From positions 4,124,501-4,188,500 of the forward strand of contig WPIO01000008.1 in the NCBI GenBank assembly GCA_009760855.2: 64,000 nucleotides of DNA, in the 5' to 3' direction. The DNA is from Cristatella mucedo. Lineage: Eukaryota; Bryozoa; Phylactolaemata; Cristatellidae. A model generated the notes under the pieces. The model searched no databases and was not told where the DNA came from. It saw only the letters and a program-made list of their open reading frames with translations. This document shows, in pieces, positions 54,241 through 64,000 of this stretch; the stretch's first letter is position 1; each line of letters starts with the position of its first letter. The position numbers and the translations under genes were made by a program.

Positions 54241-55109
54241 GGGATAAATGTTGTTTAATCAGCCTTGACCTTTAATGTCTAATGCATCGTAGCTCTCGTT
54301 TTAAGGTTTGACTATTGCACTTGAAATATGCAAATATGTAAATCATAACATTTAGAAATTTCAATGCGACTAAATTTGAGCTCTGATAGTGTATATTACC
54401 ATTTAAAATTTACTCATTAAAATTGGCGCGCTGTCCTTCGATTGGTCAGCGCCGGCCAGCGAAAGAGTAAAGACTAACATTTACGTGACGGACCGGACTA
54501 CTCACATACTCACATACTCACATACATTCAAAGTTATAGAAGCTGATAACGTCATACTTTGTAAATATTTAAATGCAGACACATGAGTATGAGTTCACGC
54601 ACTCTCACGATCGTGTGATTGTGTGTACGTACAAGTATGCGAAATGTGTGTGAATACCGTACCTACAAGAACTGTAGGTACACTAAATGACGATCCGAAT
54701 GCGATTTTAGCGCGCACGGTCGCTCGTGTGTGTGTGTGCGTTCGCGGCGTGTGTGCGCGCTTGCGTACACTTGTCAGCGTCTCTGTTTTGTGCATAGATG
54801 CAAGTCATACATACGCATATGTAAAGACTAAGAAAAGTGCAGTAATTAATTGTGTAGTACTTAACCGAGCGCACTTGCTGACAGCGACTTTGCACGACCG
54901 CTGCAAGCAAGCCACGCAAAGTCGCCGCGGATTCAAGGCGATTGAAGCTCAGCTGGCGAGCAATCCCAAGAACATTCACAACGAAAAGCACAGAATGCCA
55001 TGTAAGTTTAGCCGAATTTTGATTAAGAACCCTTAAGAGAAGAAAGGAATGCGAAAACCGCCACCAAAAGTTGTAAGTTGAAAGGCTGTCGATCAAGCAG
55101 TTATTGGCT
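54241..55109. other. No gene recognised
   Basis: Contains a short ACTCACATACTCACAT repeat near 54500 and a GTGTGTGTGTGCG patch near 54726. Otherwise unique sequence without coding signal. Confidence 0.5.
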
Positions 55110-55190
55110 TTGCAGCAAATGTAAAGCGCCTAGAAAGACATTGAGTTCTCTAAGGGCGCTTTATCAAGTGTATTATTATTGTTATTATTG
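55110..55190 (+). repeat. L2-type 3' tail with ATT repeats
   Basis: Same tail as at 2340: AAATGTAAAGCGCCTAGAAA, GGGCGCTTTATCAAG, then ATTATT repeats. Only the 3' end is present, a normal result of 5' truncation. Confidence 0.75.
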
Positions 55191-55752
55191 ACTGTAGACG
55201 GTATCTAGTCGTCGGATTCGCGGTAGCTAGCTTAGCTGAATTATCCATCGCTCGGATCTCATAGATGGCAGTTACAGGTAGAAGATTTCTTGCAGCCTTC
55301 ACGAGGTTTATTGATCGAGGAACAGTGCATGGAATGCAGAAGGCACTCCAATAATTTTCGATCAGGGCATACCTCTAGAAGCGCCTGCTTAGGCGCGTTC
55401 TTAGAAGAGAGCTGATCACTACGCCTGGAAATGCATTTACTGCTCGGCTGTTTTGAGCAGTAGGGCCTGCAGTCAAGTGGACAAGTAAATATGCATGTCT
55501 GCATGTGTATGTGTGAGTGTGTGTGTGTGTGTGTACGCGACGCGCAGTGAGGTGAGTGCCAGCACGTGCGTGCTAATACAAGTGCCGCATATGCATACCT
55601 GTATGGACATTTCATTTTCAAGCATACGTGTGCATACGAGAATGATGCACGTATTTTTCTCTCTGAGCAATCCTTAGTGTTGGGTTTTGCGACAGGCCCG
55701 GTTTTGTAGTGTATAAAACGACACAACTGCTTCCGGTTGTTACTAGCCGAGT

Positions 55753-55935
55753 CCTTTCTTGGTTGGTCGACGAGGAGGTAAGATGCTCTCGCTCTTTTCA
55801 ACTGAGGTCGTGGGTTCGATTCCTGCAGTGGGCGATCCTTTATTGCCATTCGCTGGCGGTGGTGATAGCCGTCATAGCTCTTCTGCCGCTGTACATATGA
55901 GGCTGTTATTTATCAGCTAATATTTATTTATTTAT
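55753..55935 (+). repeat. SINE family 1 copy
   Basis: GGAGGTAAGATGCTCTCG, GAGGTCGTGGGTTCGATTCC, GTGGGCGATCCTTTATTGCC, GGCGGTGGTGATAGCCGT and the tail GAGGCTGTTATTTATCAGCT. Confidence 0.78.
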
Positions 55936-56559
55936 TGCCTGTCAGCATCGTGAACTGGGTATTCGTCCGCTCGAAGCCTCTGGCTGCTACTGCAGCTATC
56001 GCACGAGGACGAATGTCCGTTCATTTCGACACTACAATTTATTTCCGGCAAGCTATGGTTCTTGGCATACTTGCTTGTCATGCGAAGGAGGCGTTAGCTT
56101 GGTCGGAGCTTTCTCTTTCGGGGTTGCTGCTCCGAGGACGAACGCACTTGCTTCGGGGGCTAGCACCGAGCTGGTGGAATGGCGTGGCAGAAGCGTGGTG
56201 CGAAGCTGGTGCTAAGAGCGTAAATAAAACGAAATATATAGTAGATAGTAAAAATTTAAATAGTAGAATAATAGGCTAATCGCAAAGCGAAAGTTTTCTC
56301 TGCAAGCATCTGGGCGGCTTGGTACTAACATCATCGACCTGCGGCCTAGCCGAGTTATTCCGCATCGAATTCAAGTGCATGCTGGCTAGAATTTCGGACG
56401 GCCACCCGCTCGCCACATCTCAGGTAGGCTCCCAATGGAGCAGATCATGTCAAGTTGAAGACGAAAGTCTTCATAAGACGATTCAACGTTGGCGCCCGAG
56501 CAAGAGAACCTAGCTGAGCTATGCGCAGCATTTAGCTACAACGCCTGGTTTGACCCGCT

Positions 56560-56705
56560 CCATAATAATAAAAAATAATAAGAAGAATAATACATTTGTA
56601 TAACGCCCTCTGAGAACTTGATCTATGTTTAGGCACTCTGCATGTGCTGTAAAGGAAGCATAATCTAATGGTTAATGCTAACGTGCACAATGTCAACAAG
56701 CAAAA
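56560..56705 (-). repeat. L2-type 3' tail fragment
   Basis: Minus-strand tail with AATAATAAG-rich end, TATAACGCCCTCTGAGAACT and a 3'UTR part containing AACGTGCACAATGTCAAC as in copy D. Confidence 0.65.
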
Positions 56706-57470
56706 CACGGCTAGAGTAGCATTTACAGTATCAGCATGTAATTCAAGCCGCTGCGGCTCAGGAGGAAAACTGAGGATCAAGTACTAGTGGGCCATGAGGT
56801 GGTGGCAGTCGCATCAAACGGGTGGCTTTGTCCTAGAATCGTCTTTCCTAGGATTCATTCTGAACGCTGTGTGCAATTTCACGATGATCGCAGCCCTGTT
56901 GGTTACGGCTCTCTAAATCCAAATGTCTTAATTCTTTTCTATGACACAGAGCTTGTACGCGACTAGATAGGGAAGCTCTCGTAGCGAAATCAGTGGGAGG
57001 TAGCTGCGAACTCCTCGAGACCTTTGCCCAGTAGCTACTTGTTTCGCCAAACTGCAACATACGCGCTACAGCCAACTGAGTCGCTTGCAGAAAAGTTCGT
57101 TAACATCTTACCCAGATTCGGAAAGGTTGCAATCGGCAGAATGTCGAACCCTTATTTTTTAGAAGGCTGTCACAGTAGGCATTCGACCGGAAGCTTAATC
57201 ACCAGTTTCTTGGCCTTCAGCAGGTCTGCTGAGTTGAATTTCGAAGGTACTCAATGAAAGAAACAGGCGACATTTATTACGAGACCAATATGCAGCGACA
57301 GGTGTGTTGATAGCAGATATCCGAGGGCTTCATGTTAATGGATGAAATTAGCTGAGAATGGAAGGTTTGGTCGCGGTACTTGATTTCCTGCCGGTATTAT
57401 TGCACGAGGGAGCAGCAATTAGAATTGACCGAAGATCCACTCGACCGGCACAGAGGATGTCGATAGGGCC
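56706..57470. other. No gene recognised
   Basis: Right of an L2 tail and left of the 29-bp minisatellite. The 77-codon frame at 57024 has no known relatives that I recognise. Confidence 0.45.
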
Positions 57471-57617
57471 AAGCTATCCCTCTCCTGGTGGAAGGGGTTA
57501 GGCTATCCCTCTCCTGGTGGAAGGGGTTAGGCTATCCCTCTCCTGGTGGGAGGGGTTAGGCTATCCCTCTCCTGCTGGGAGGGATCAGGCTATCCGTCTC
57601 CTGTTGGGAGGGGTTAG
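57471..57617. repeat. 29-bp minisatellite, five units
   Basis: GGCTATCCCTCTCCTGGTGG-AAGGGGTTA repeated at 29-base spacing. The first units are nearly identical, the last two diverged. Confidence 0.93.
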
Positions 57618-58317
57618 GAACCAGAACGACGCGATTCTCGCAGGAGCTAAATTTGATGATCTGAGATGACGTCAACGAGGCCAGACACGACTGACTCTAT
57701 TGAATCCTCTGAAAATCCTATACAGTGTCATGTCTGCAAATTGACACGAGTGGCTCTGCCGTCCGTCTCCGGCGAGGCAGTCAGAGATCAGCTCAAGTCT
57801 AGAGTCCAGAGTTACATACCATGTGTTTACTTCTTTTCTGTTTGACTCAACGAAAGGTCGCAGATCTCAAGTTGGTGTTGCATACCCTTTGATTAAATGC
57901 ATTGGTACAGCTACAAATGCGCGAGTCAGTGTAGAACAGGCTAGATGCTTGTGTCATGTGATCAATGATTTTGTTCAGGCACACACTATGTAAGCAAATC
58001 AGCGAGTGTTGACATCATTGAAGCACATGCTTCCGTCAGCAGCAGCAGCACTTCTCAGGGAGCCGAGCCGTGACGCGTTCACAAACCTTCCAAGAAACCT
58101 CTTGCCTTTGCTGTCCTTCGCTCGTGAGAGCAGTTCCCGTGACGTGGATCATCATTGAACCAACGGTTTCTTGCCCGCCAGGCAGCAATCTTTCTGTGTT
58201 ACACAAAGGCAGCAGGACGCCGACGTCATCTCCCCTGACAGAGATTCAGGAACAACTTAGGCATTCTCACAGCTGGAGCTCACTGTGCCACTTGCTCTCA
58301 ATATCTATAGCAGAGCT

Positions 58318-58318
<1 letters not shown>

Positions 58319-58383
<65 letters not shown>

Positions 58384-58402
58384 GCGCGCGCACACACACA
58401 CA
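58319..58402. repeat. (CA)n microsatellite with CG core
   Basis: About 62 bases of pure AC, then CGCGCGCG, then AC again: an alternating purine-pyrimidine tract. Confidence 0.95.
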
Positions 58403-59094
58403 TTGCCCGTCTGCCTGAGCTTGGAGTGCATGGAGTGAGAAGCACTCGTTCAGGGTCTGCGATGGCTGCCAACAGAGCTGCCGGAGCGTTTGAACTACTT
58501 GCTGGGTGATTAGGCAGGCCACACTGGCCACGGGCTGGTAATGAGCGAAGCCATGCCAGTACATTTCAAGCTCCCTTTTGACATCAAGGTAAAATTCAGC
58601 TATTGAAACGTTGCAGTATCAAAAGACCGAGAGAAATAGCGCTTGCAATATGCAATCTTGCTTAAGTCACTAGAATGCAACTGAGTAGCCATTAAAAATC
58701 ACTGACTGTTAAGGGAGTGTAGTAGAGGTAAATATAAATATTGATATAGAGATTAGATAGAGACCGAGACTAAATTGATAGGCAGAAAGGTAGGTAATAT
58801 AGATTGCATGAAGTAGTTAAGTAGATAGGCTGAAACAGTGGCAAGTCAGATAGGCAGACATACAGATACACTGATATATAGGCAGACAGACGGCCAGATG
58901 GACACAATATTGACACTCAACGAGTTTAGTTGTATATGGGTACATATGTACATGCATGGTGTACACCCTATATAATAATTGTGCCATATACACGCGTGTA
59001 CACTGCACATACAGGTAATTTTATACAGGAGACAGAGTGAGGGGTTGACAGGAGAGTGTCGCAGGGAGAGAGATCCAGTTTACCAGTCAGAGTC

Positions 59095-59290
59095 GTAGGC
59101 AGAGAGATAGCGATGGAGAGCGACTGAGAAGCAGAAAGAGAGAAAAAGAGTAGAGATCGAGAGAGAGAGAGAGACAGAGACAAAGAGACAGAGAGACAAA
59201 GAGACGCATAGACGGAGAGACAGAGACAGGGTCAGAGACAGAGACACCGAGAGAGACAGACAGACACAGAAACAGACAGATAGATAGAGC
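59095..59290. repeat. GA/GACA-rich imperfect satellite
   Basis: GAGAGACAGAGACA-type sequence of about 190 bases, more degraded than the other GA arrays. Confidence 0.85.
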
Positions 59291-60013
59291 AGAAGAGATG
59301 AAGACAAAGATAGTAAGAGAAAGGAGGAACCAGGTGAGACAGGGATGTAGTAAGCGTTGTGTGCGCGTGTGTGTATGCGTGGACGGTAACAGGGAATAAA
59401 CGAATAAATAATAATAGGAGTAGGGGATAGATAGATAGATGGGAGAAAGGTGACGTCTTGTGGAGCAAGCAGTTCGGCTGCCAATGATGCTCTGCAGCCT
59501 CTCGTGCTCACACACGCCTGCAGTAAAAACCTCCCACCTTCGTCGGCAGTTACTGCTACGCAAATGCAATAGGGATGACATTCAGAATGTGAGCAATTGG
59601 CACGCCACGAGCTATGCCTCGAATGTCAGGCCTCTAGTCTTGGCCGTTCTGCCAGCCGACGAGTGCTGAGCTTTTAACTTCATCTATGCAGCAGCTCGAA
59701 GGTGATTTGTCGAGTGCTTGTTTACGTTCTTCCTACAGCTAGAAACCCTCATTACTTTGGAAGTCATTAGCAAGCCAATCGTTCACAGCCTATCACTGTA
59801 TGCCAGTGCCTCCCTCACTGTCTGCATGCAGCCAGCAGATGCCAGCAGTCTACTGGCTGCATGCAGCAGACGCCGGTCTTAGCTGCTCCTTGCTGCTTTT
59901 GCTTGGCCAGTTGTGCTGAGCGTGTAAATCACGTGCCACGGTGCGAGCGTCTCGGTGCTATAGATAGTCATCGGTTGATGCCCCCATCCTAGTCCAGTGG
60001 CAAAGGGCTGGAA

Positions 60014-60190
60014 TGGTGAGCCGTGATGGCACACTAGGTAAGGCGGTTGCTTTTACGATCTCGGCCCCGAGGTTGTGGGTTCGATTCCTGCGGTGGGCGA
60101 TTCTGTATCGCCACTGCAAGCGATGGTGATAGCCGTAAAGGCTCTTCTGTCGCTATGCAAAAAGAGGCTGTTTAATCAGCTAGGATTTTA
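60014..60190 (+). repeat. SINE family 1, near-intact copy
   Basis: Carries the head with TGGCACACTAGG, B box GGTTCGATTCC, the CACTGCAAGCGATGGTGATA body and the tail TTTAATCAGCTAGGATTTTA. Very close to the copy at 11313. Confidence 0.85.
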
Positions 60191-60312
60191 CGACCCAGGT
60201 GGAGGGTTCGAGTCCCACAGTGAGCCTGTTTTTGGTGCTCAGTGAAGGCGGCAGTGAAAGCTGCCACAGCTCTTCTACCGCGAAGGTAAATGAGAAGGTT
60301 GACCTTTAAGCT
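60191..60312 (+). repeat. Second SINE family 1-like fragment in tandem
   Basis: Directly after the copy at 60014, GGAGGGTTCGAGTCCCACAG (B box) with CCACAGCTCTTCTACCGC marks a diverged head/body fragment. Confidence 0.55.
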
Positions 60313-60405
60313 GACCTTTACTTTACTAGTTGCAGCCATATCGATTCGCGACATTTCCTTCCCCATTTCGTTCTCCTCAAGCATATATACGAGCACATAT
60401 TTGTA

Positions 60406-60406
<1 letters not shown>

Positions 60407-60440
<34 letters not shown>

Positions 60441-60590
60441 TTGCACACGGACACTTACAATTACACTTGTACTTACACTTACATATGCCGCACATCCACT
60501 TACACTTACACAGACACACTCACACACGGACGCATGCACGCACATGCACGGACACATGCACACACACGCGCGAACACACACATTCACGTG
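60407..60590. repeat. (CA)n and imperfect ACAC-rich sequence
   Basis: Pure AC for about 30 bases, then TTACACTTACA and CACACGGACGCATGCACGC imperfect repeats. Confidence 0.88.
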
Positions 60591-62179
60591 CAAATGTACT
60601 TTTATATGATGGCCTGAAACATGAACAATAGGAATAATATATATGCAAAGGATTTTGACTTGCTAACCGCGAAAATTCAGGTCGAGGCAACTATTTCGTA
60701 AGGTGTAATTGAACCCGGTGCGTACGGTGTTTGTATGTGTGCTATTTATTCAAAAGGGTAGCAAGGAAGACCATGTTTGTCGTGACGTCTTTTGGTTTTA
60801 TGTGGGCGTTAGTACACCGATTCACGAAACTTTATAGAAGGAAGAGCACCAGTCGCGATGATGCTCAGCCTGATGCTAAAAACTTTCCATAGGCGAAACC
60901 ATCGTGACCAAGTTGACAGAGGACTTTCAATCGGCTTGCTGACCCATTTAGACCGAGTGATTACCTAATAACGTCGATAGTCACAGTGCAAGTAGCATTA
61001 ACCCAGAGACATGCGCCAAACGCTCGCTTCCGAAGTGTCACACGACACTTTGTGATAAATGAGTCTTTAATAAATGGCTTTTGCATGACGTCACCTCTTG
61101 TAGTCTCTGGCCGGACAATCTCGTCAGAAGATCTGCACTTCTGCTTTGTTCTGGCTCTACGGTGGCCACAGGGTCGTCTACTAAAGTCTACTACAAAAAG
61201 AAGTCTACTAGCAGAACTTTAGTGACTTTAGTGGCGAATCGCACGTTATACTGCAGCTTTTCGCTGTTCGCCGTCGTCAGTATTTTAGCGTCGCCTACGT
61301 CGTCTTCCAGTTGGGTGCCGCATCACAGTTCAATATGTGTCGAAACTACTAACCACTCAGCATCGAGATTATGGTTTCGGCTGGGTTATATTGCGTATCT
61401 GCATGCTGTTAATCATATCCACGCACGTCTCTACCCACGAGCTAATATGTAGCTGCGGACTGTGCAGCTAGAGACTAGGATAAGGACGGGCCCAGAGACA
61501 GCTGTTTTGGCAGAACCCCCAGGCGGCCAGAGTTTCGACGTTTACCTTATCAGCTGGAAGCAGCTTTGAACATTTTTGAAAACGCGTCCCGTGTAACTGT
61601 GTCGTCTCATTCATTTGCACCAGGAGATCGTTTCGGTTGGCGTGAGCTTCGGCTCTGACCCCTGACCAGATGGCTGGGCTTGATGGCTGAGCTTGAAGGG
61701 ATAGCGAATTCGAAAGCCTCACACACAATGCATCTACAGCTGCCAAAGGGCCCTACCGGCCGTCGTTTAGCTTGCTGGAAGTGAGGATTTGTTACCAGCA
61801 GAACTTGAAAATCTACGACCTGAGTCGTGCAGCTCGGGCACTTGTACTAAGATCTCATCGTGGTAATGTTCATTCCAACCTGGCCTTGGAAGCAGGTTAG
61901 TGATAAGACCTCACTCACGGTTACCAAATGTTGCCGTACTTCGACGTCACGATCGGTAGCTTGATTAGAAGCCTCGCACGGGCAGCGGTTAGCAGCCACA
62001 GTCTGCGATTGGGGCTATGCATTGCTGGCAATGATTGCATCTGCGTCCCAGTAACTCAGGGGTCACTACGTGCCAGTACGTGGAAGCTATAGTGAGTGTG
62101 GCAGGGTTGGTCCTTTGCAGGTGCATCGTCTACAACGTCATCGACTTGCGACAGAGTTTCCTGGGTATTCTGGCTGTGG
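60591..62179. other. No gene recognised
   Basis: No exon of ERGIC1 or another protein found. A short duplication of GTCTACTA-type sequence occurs near 61176-61210. Confidence 0.45.
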
Positions 62180-62356
62180 TGGTGAGCTGTGATGGCACAG
62201 TAGGTAGGGCGGTTGCTTTACATGGTCTCGGTCCCGAGGTCGTGGGTTCAAATCCTGTGGTGGGCGATTCTTTATCGCCGCTGCAAGCGGTGGTGACGGC
62301 CGTCAAGGCTCTTCTGTCGCTCTACAACAAAGGCTGTTAAATCAGCTAGTATTTTG
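62180..62356 (+). repeat. SINE family 1, near-intact copy
   Basis: GTGAGCTGTGATGGCACAGT head, GGTTCAAATCC B box (one change), CGCTGCAAGCGGTGGTGACG body and AAATCAGCTAGTATTTT tail. It lies 300 bases left of the ERGIC1-like exons. Confidence 0.83.
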
Positions 62357-62667
62357 TATTTTATTTATTTTTATGGTGGCACTGAGAGATTAATTGTCGC
62401 ATTTAATGAAACAGCCGAATGCGCTCTCCAGCACGAGAATTTAGTTGCTTTGGACAACAGGAAAAGCCATTTTAAGCAGAGCAGCGAAGCTAATCGAGAG
62501 GGTCTTTTTCAAGATTTGTCAGCGCAGCGTCGCCCAGTTGACGATGGCTGCAGGAATTAGGAAAGGAGAGCCCACTTTGCGGTGTTAGCCAAATGATGTA
62601 CTCTATTTTTATCATTTCTCCATGAACGCTGTGACAAGTGACGTGCAAAGGCACGCGCTTGCTCTAG

Positions 62668-62789
62668 TCCACTCACTGGCTGCGGCAGCACGAACCGCCC
62701 ACGATTACATCCTGCACATCGTGCCTAGCGAGGTGACATATTCAGACAGCTTCGTAGTTCACCCATTCCAGTACACCTACGCTTACAGA
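62668..62789 (+). CDS. ERGIC1: ERGIC1-like exon (partial gene), first recognised exon
   Basis: The frame reads AHDYILHIVPSEVTYSD and QYTYAYR, which aligns to the SHDYILKIVPT...YQYTVANK segment of the ER-Golgi intermediate compartment protein ERGIC1 (a cycling membrane protein of the early secretory pathway, COPII-cargo family). It ends at donor GTGAGT in phase 0. The acceptor is ambiguous: CTCTAG before 62668, or CGGCAG before 62689. No upstream exons for the N-terminal membrane segment or most of the lumenal domain were recognised, so this may be a fragment. Confidence 0.6.
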
Positions 62790-62989
62790 GTGAGTGTTTT
62801 TTGTGAAGCGCAGACGCTCAGGCCGAGATCTGTGTCGTCACGCTCACTTAGCGAAATCATGCTGCCGAGAGCTGGTGCCTGTGCTGCTGCTGTGCTGCTT
62901 GAGGAGCCTTGGCGGCGAAGCCTCAGCGCTCGGCAAGCGGGCGAGCCTCACTCTCGCAGCAGCTGTACTGGTCGTTGCCATACTTTCAG

Positions 62990-63112
62990 TACTTCTTGCC
63001 GTCATCGGATAGGTCAGCGGTCGTACCGGTCATATGGTTCTGATATGACCTTGCGCCCATCGAGGTGTCCTACACGGAGAAACGGAAGCCTCTCTACCAC
63101 CTTCTGACTACG
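62990..63112 (+). pseudogene. ERGIC1: ERGIC1-like exon with in-frame TGA
   Basis: Acceptor ACTTTCAG, donor GTGAGG, phase 0, 41 codons. The frame gives VVPVIWF-stop-YDLAP, then IEVSYTEKRKPLYHLLTT, matching IPAIWFRYDLSP and TVKYTERRQPLYRFITT of ERGIC1. The TGA at 63041-63043 sits exactly at the conserved Arg (a CGA to TGA change would explain it). Everything after it stays in frame and conserved, so the lesion looks recent, or is an assembly or allelic artefact. The following exon (the ICAIIGG-type membrane segment) was not found before the window end. Confidence 0.65.
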
Positions 63113-64000
63113 GTGAGGCTGGCAACCAACCGCCCTCGTAGAAAGCAACTGGCTACGCCCCGTAGAATTTGACTGGCCGCGCTTTTAGCAGGCAAACCAT
63201 TTTATGAATCTTCGTGCACCAAGTGCGTGTATCGCAGATCTCACGCCGGCCGCTGCCGATCGGCAGCATGGGGGGCCTTAAACTCAAATTAATCGGCTCG
63301 CTGTACCCAAGTCTGGCCGCGTGATCGTAACTCGGCCGCATAAATGACACAAGCCAGGCTCCTAGAAGGCAACTTGCCCAGCCAGGACGAGCGGGCAGCG
63401 TCTGCTGTACCCTGCTCATGCAATGCCCGCACAAAAAATGTTCCCACGAATGATTCATTAACCTTGTCTGCTGCCTGATGCCCCGGGTCTGATGCTGCTT
63501 GCTGGCTTCTCAGGCTCTGCAATTGGCAGGTGCTCATGGCCGTGAATCGGGGTCGTGCTAATAGCAGTTCGCGTACGAATTTCACCCTAGTAGTGTCGCT
63601 CGTTAATTATCATTATTATCTCCACTTCCGATTGGTTAGCACGTGCAGAGCACGCTGCTTGCAACCTCTCGAACGGACGCCGAACACTGCCGCCGCTCTG
63701 CTCGGAGCCTCGGGAGCTCGCAGCGGAAGACTCCTTGTCGTGGTGGAATACGCGTGGCCTTCTCTCTCTCTCTCTTCGCTCGGGGCTGGCTGACTGAGAT
63801 GCCAAAGCCTCATCAAATAAGATCCTCAAGCTGCTGGAAGCGAAACTGTCAGGTGATTTCCAAATGCTAGAATCACATTTCCACCAGAATTTAAAAAAGA
63901 TAACGACCGAGAGCTGCGATCGGGACCGAGTGTCCTCTATGTGACACTCTAGGAGCAAGCTGCTGGGGGTGGGCCTACTGTTCGGTCTCATTGACTTCTC
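63113..64000. other. Right edge, no further exon recognised
   Basis: The next expected ERGIC1 exon (ICAIIGG-type membrane segment) was not seen. The last 50 bases have a hydrophobic frame (KLLGVGLLFGLIDF) that is cut by the window end and cannot be judged. Confidence 0.4.

Noticed and set aside
57955-57995. Possible ERGIC1 upstream exon (HVINDF)
   Set aside because: Only four to five residues agree and no splice sites support it.
60014-60100. tRNA gene
   Set aside because: A and B boxes are present but the acceptor stem and cloverleaf are not, and the unit is dispersed with a fixed tail, so it is a SINE head.

Overview
This is a metazoan genomic window, most likely from an invertebrate bilaterian. 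The genes are split into many small exons with GT-AG introns, and the spaces are filled with CR1/L2-type LINE remains, tRNA-derived SINEs, a Tc1-like transposase relic and very long dinucleotide arrays. There are no bacterial operons, Shine-Dalgarno-like starts or CRISPR arrays. The phylum cannot be fixed from the sequence alone.

Three protein genes can be supported. (1) TM9SF4, a nine-transmembrane endomembrane protein, lies on the minus strand (4500-22025). I assembled 19 coding exons whose phases all agree, giving 640 aa, close to the family length; the first 7-codon exon is the only tentative one. (2) ENOSF1 (enolase superfamily, L-fuconate dehydratase type) lies on the plus strand (29293-38408) with 14 exons, 455 aa and all recognised metal and acid/base residues present. 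(3) Near the right edge (62668-63112, plus) are two exons of an ERGIC1-like ER-Golgi cargo protein. The second has an in-frame TGA where relatives have a conserved Arg, and no other exons were found.

Layout: 1-4.5 kb holds TM9SF4 3' flank with a SINE and an L2 tail. 4.5-22 kb is TM9SF4, its introns packed with (GA)n/(CT)n, (GT)n and (AGG)n arrays and a dead Tc1 element. 22-29.3 kb is the divergent intergenic space shared with ENOSF1, carrying two L2 copies with a related 5' part and a head-to-head pair of L2 3' ends. 29.3-38.4 kb is ENOSF1, with an L2 copy in intron 10 and a SINE in intron 12. 38.4-62.6 kb has no recognisable host gene: a 0.8-kb compound GA satellite, more SINEs, two minus-strand L2 copies, minisatellites and a possible non-autonomous DNA transposon at 51.0-52.4 kb.

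TM9SF4 and ERGIC1 both act in the early secretory pathway and ENOSF1 is a metabolic enzyme. I see no evidence that the three are functionally linked. The most unusual material is the repeat biology: two SINE families (one with a tRNA head fused to an L2-like tail, one with a private body and tail), repeated loss of the reverse-transcriptase active-site region in L2 copies, and the nonsense codon in the ERGIC1-like exon.
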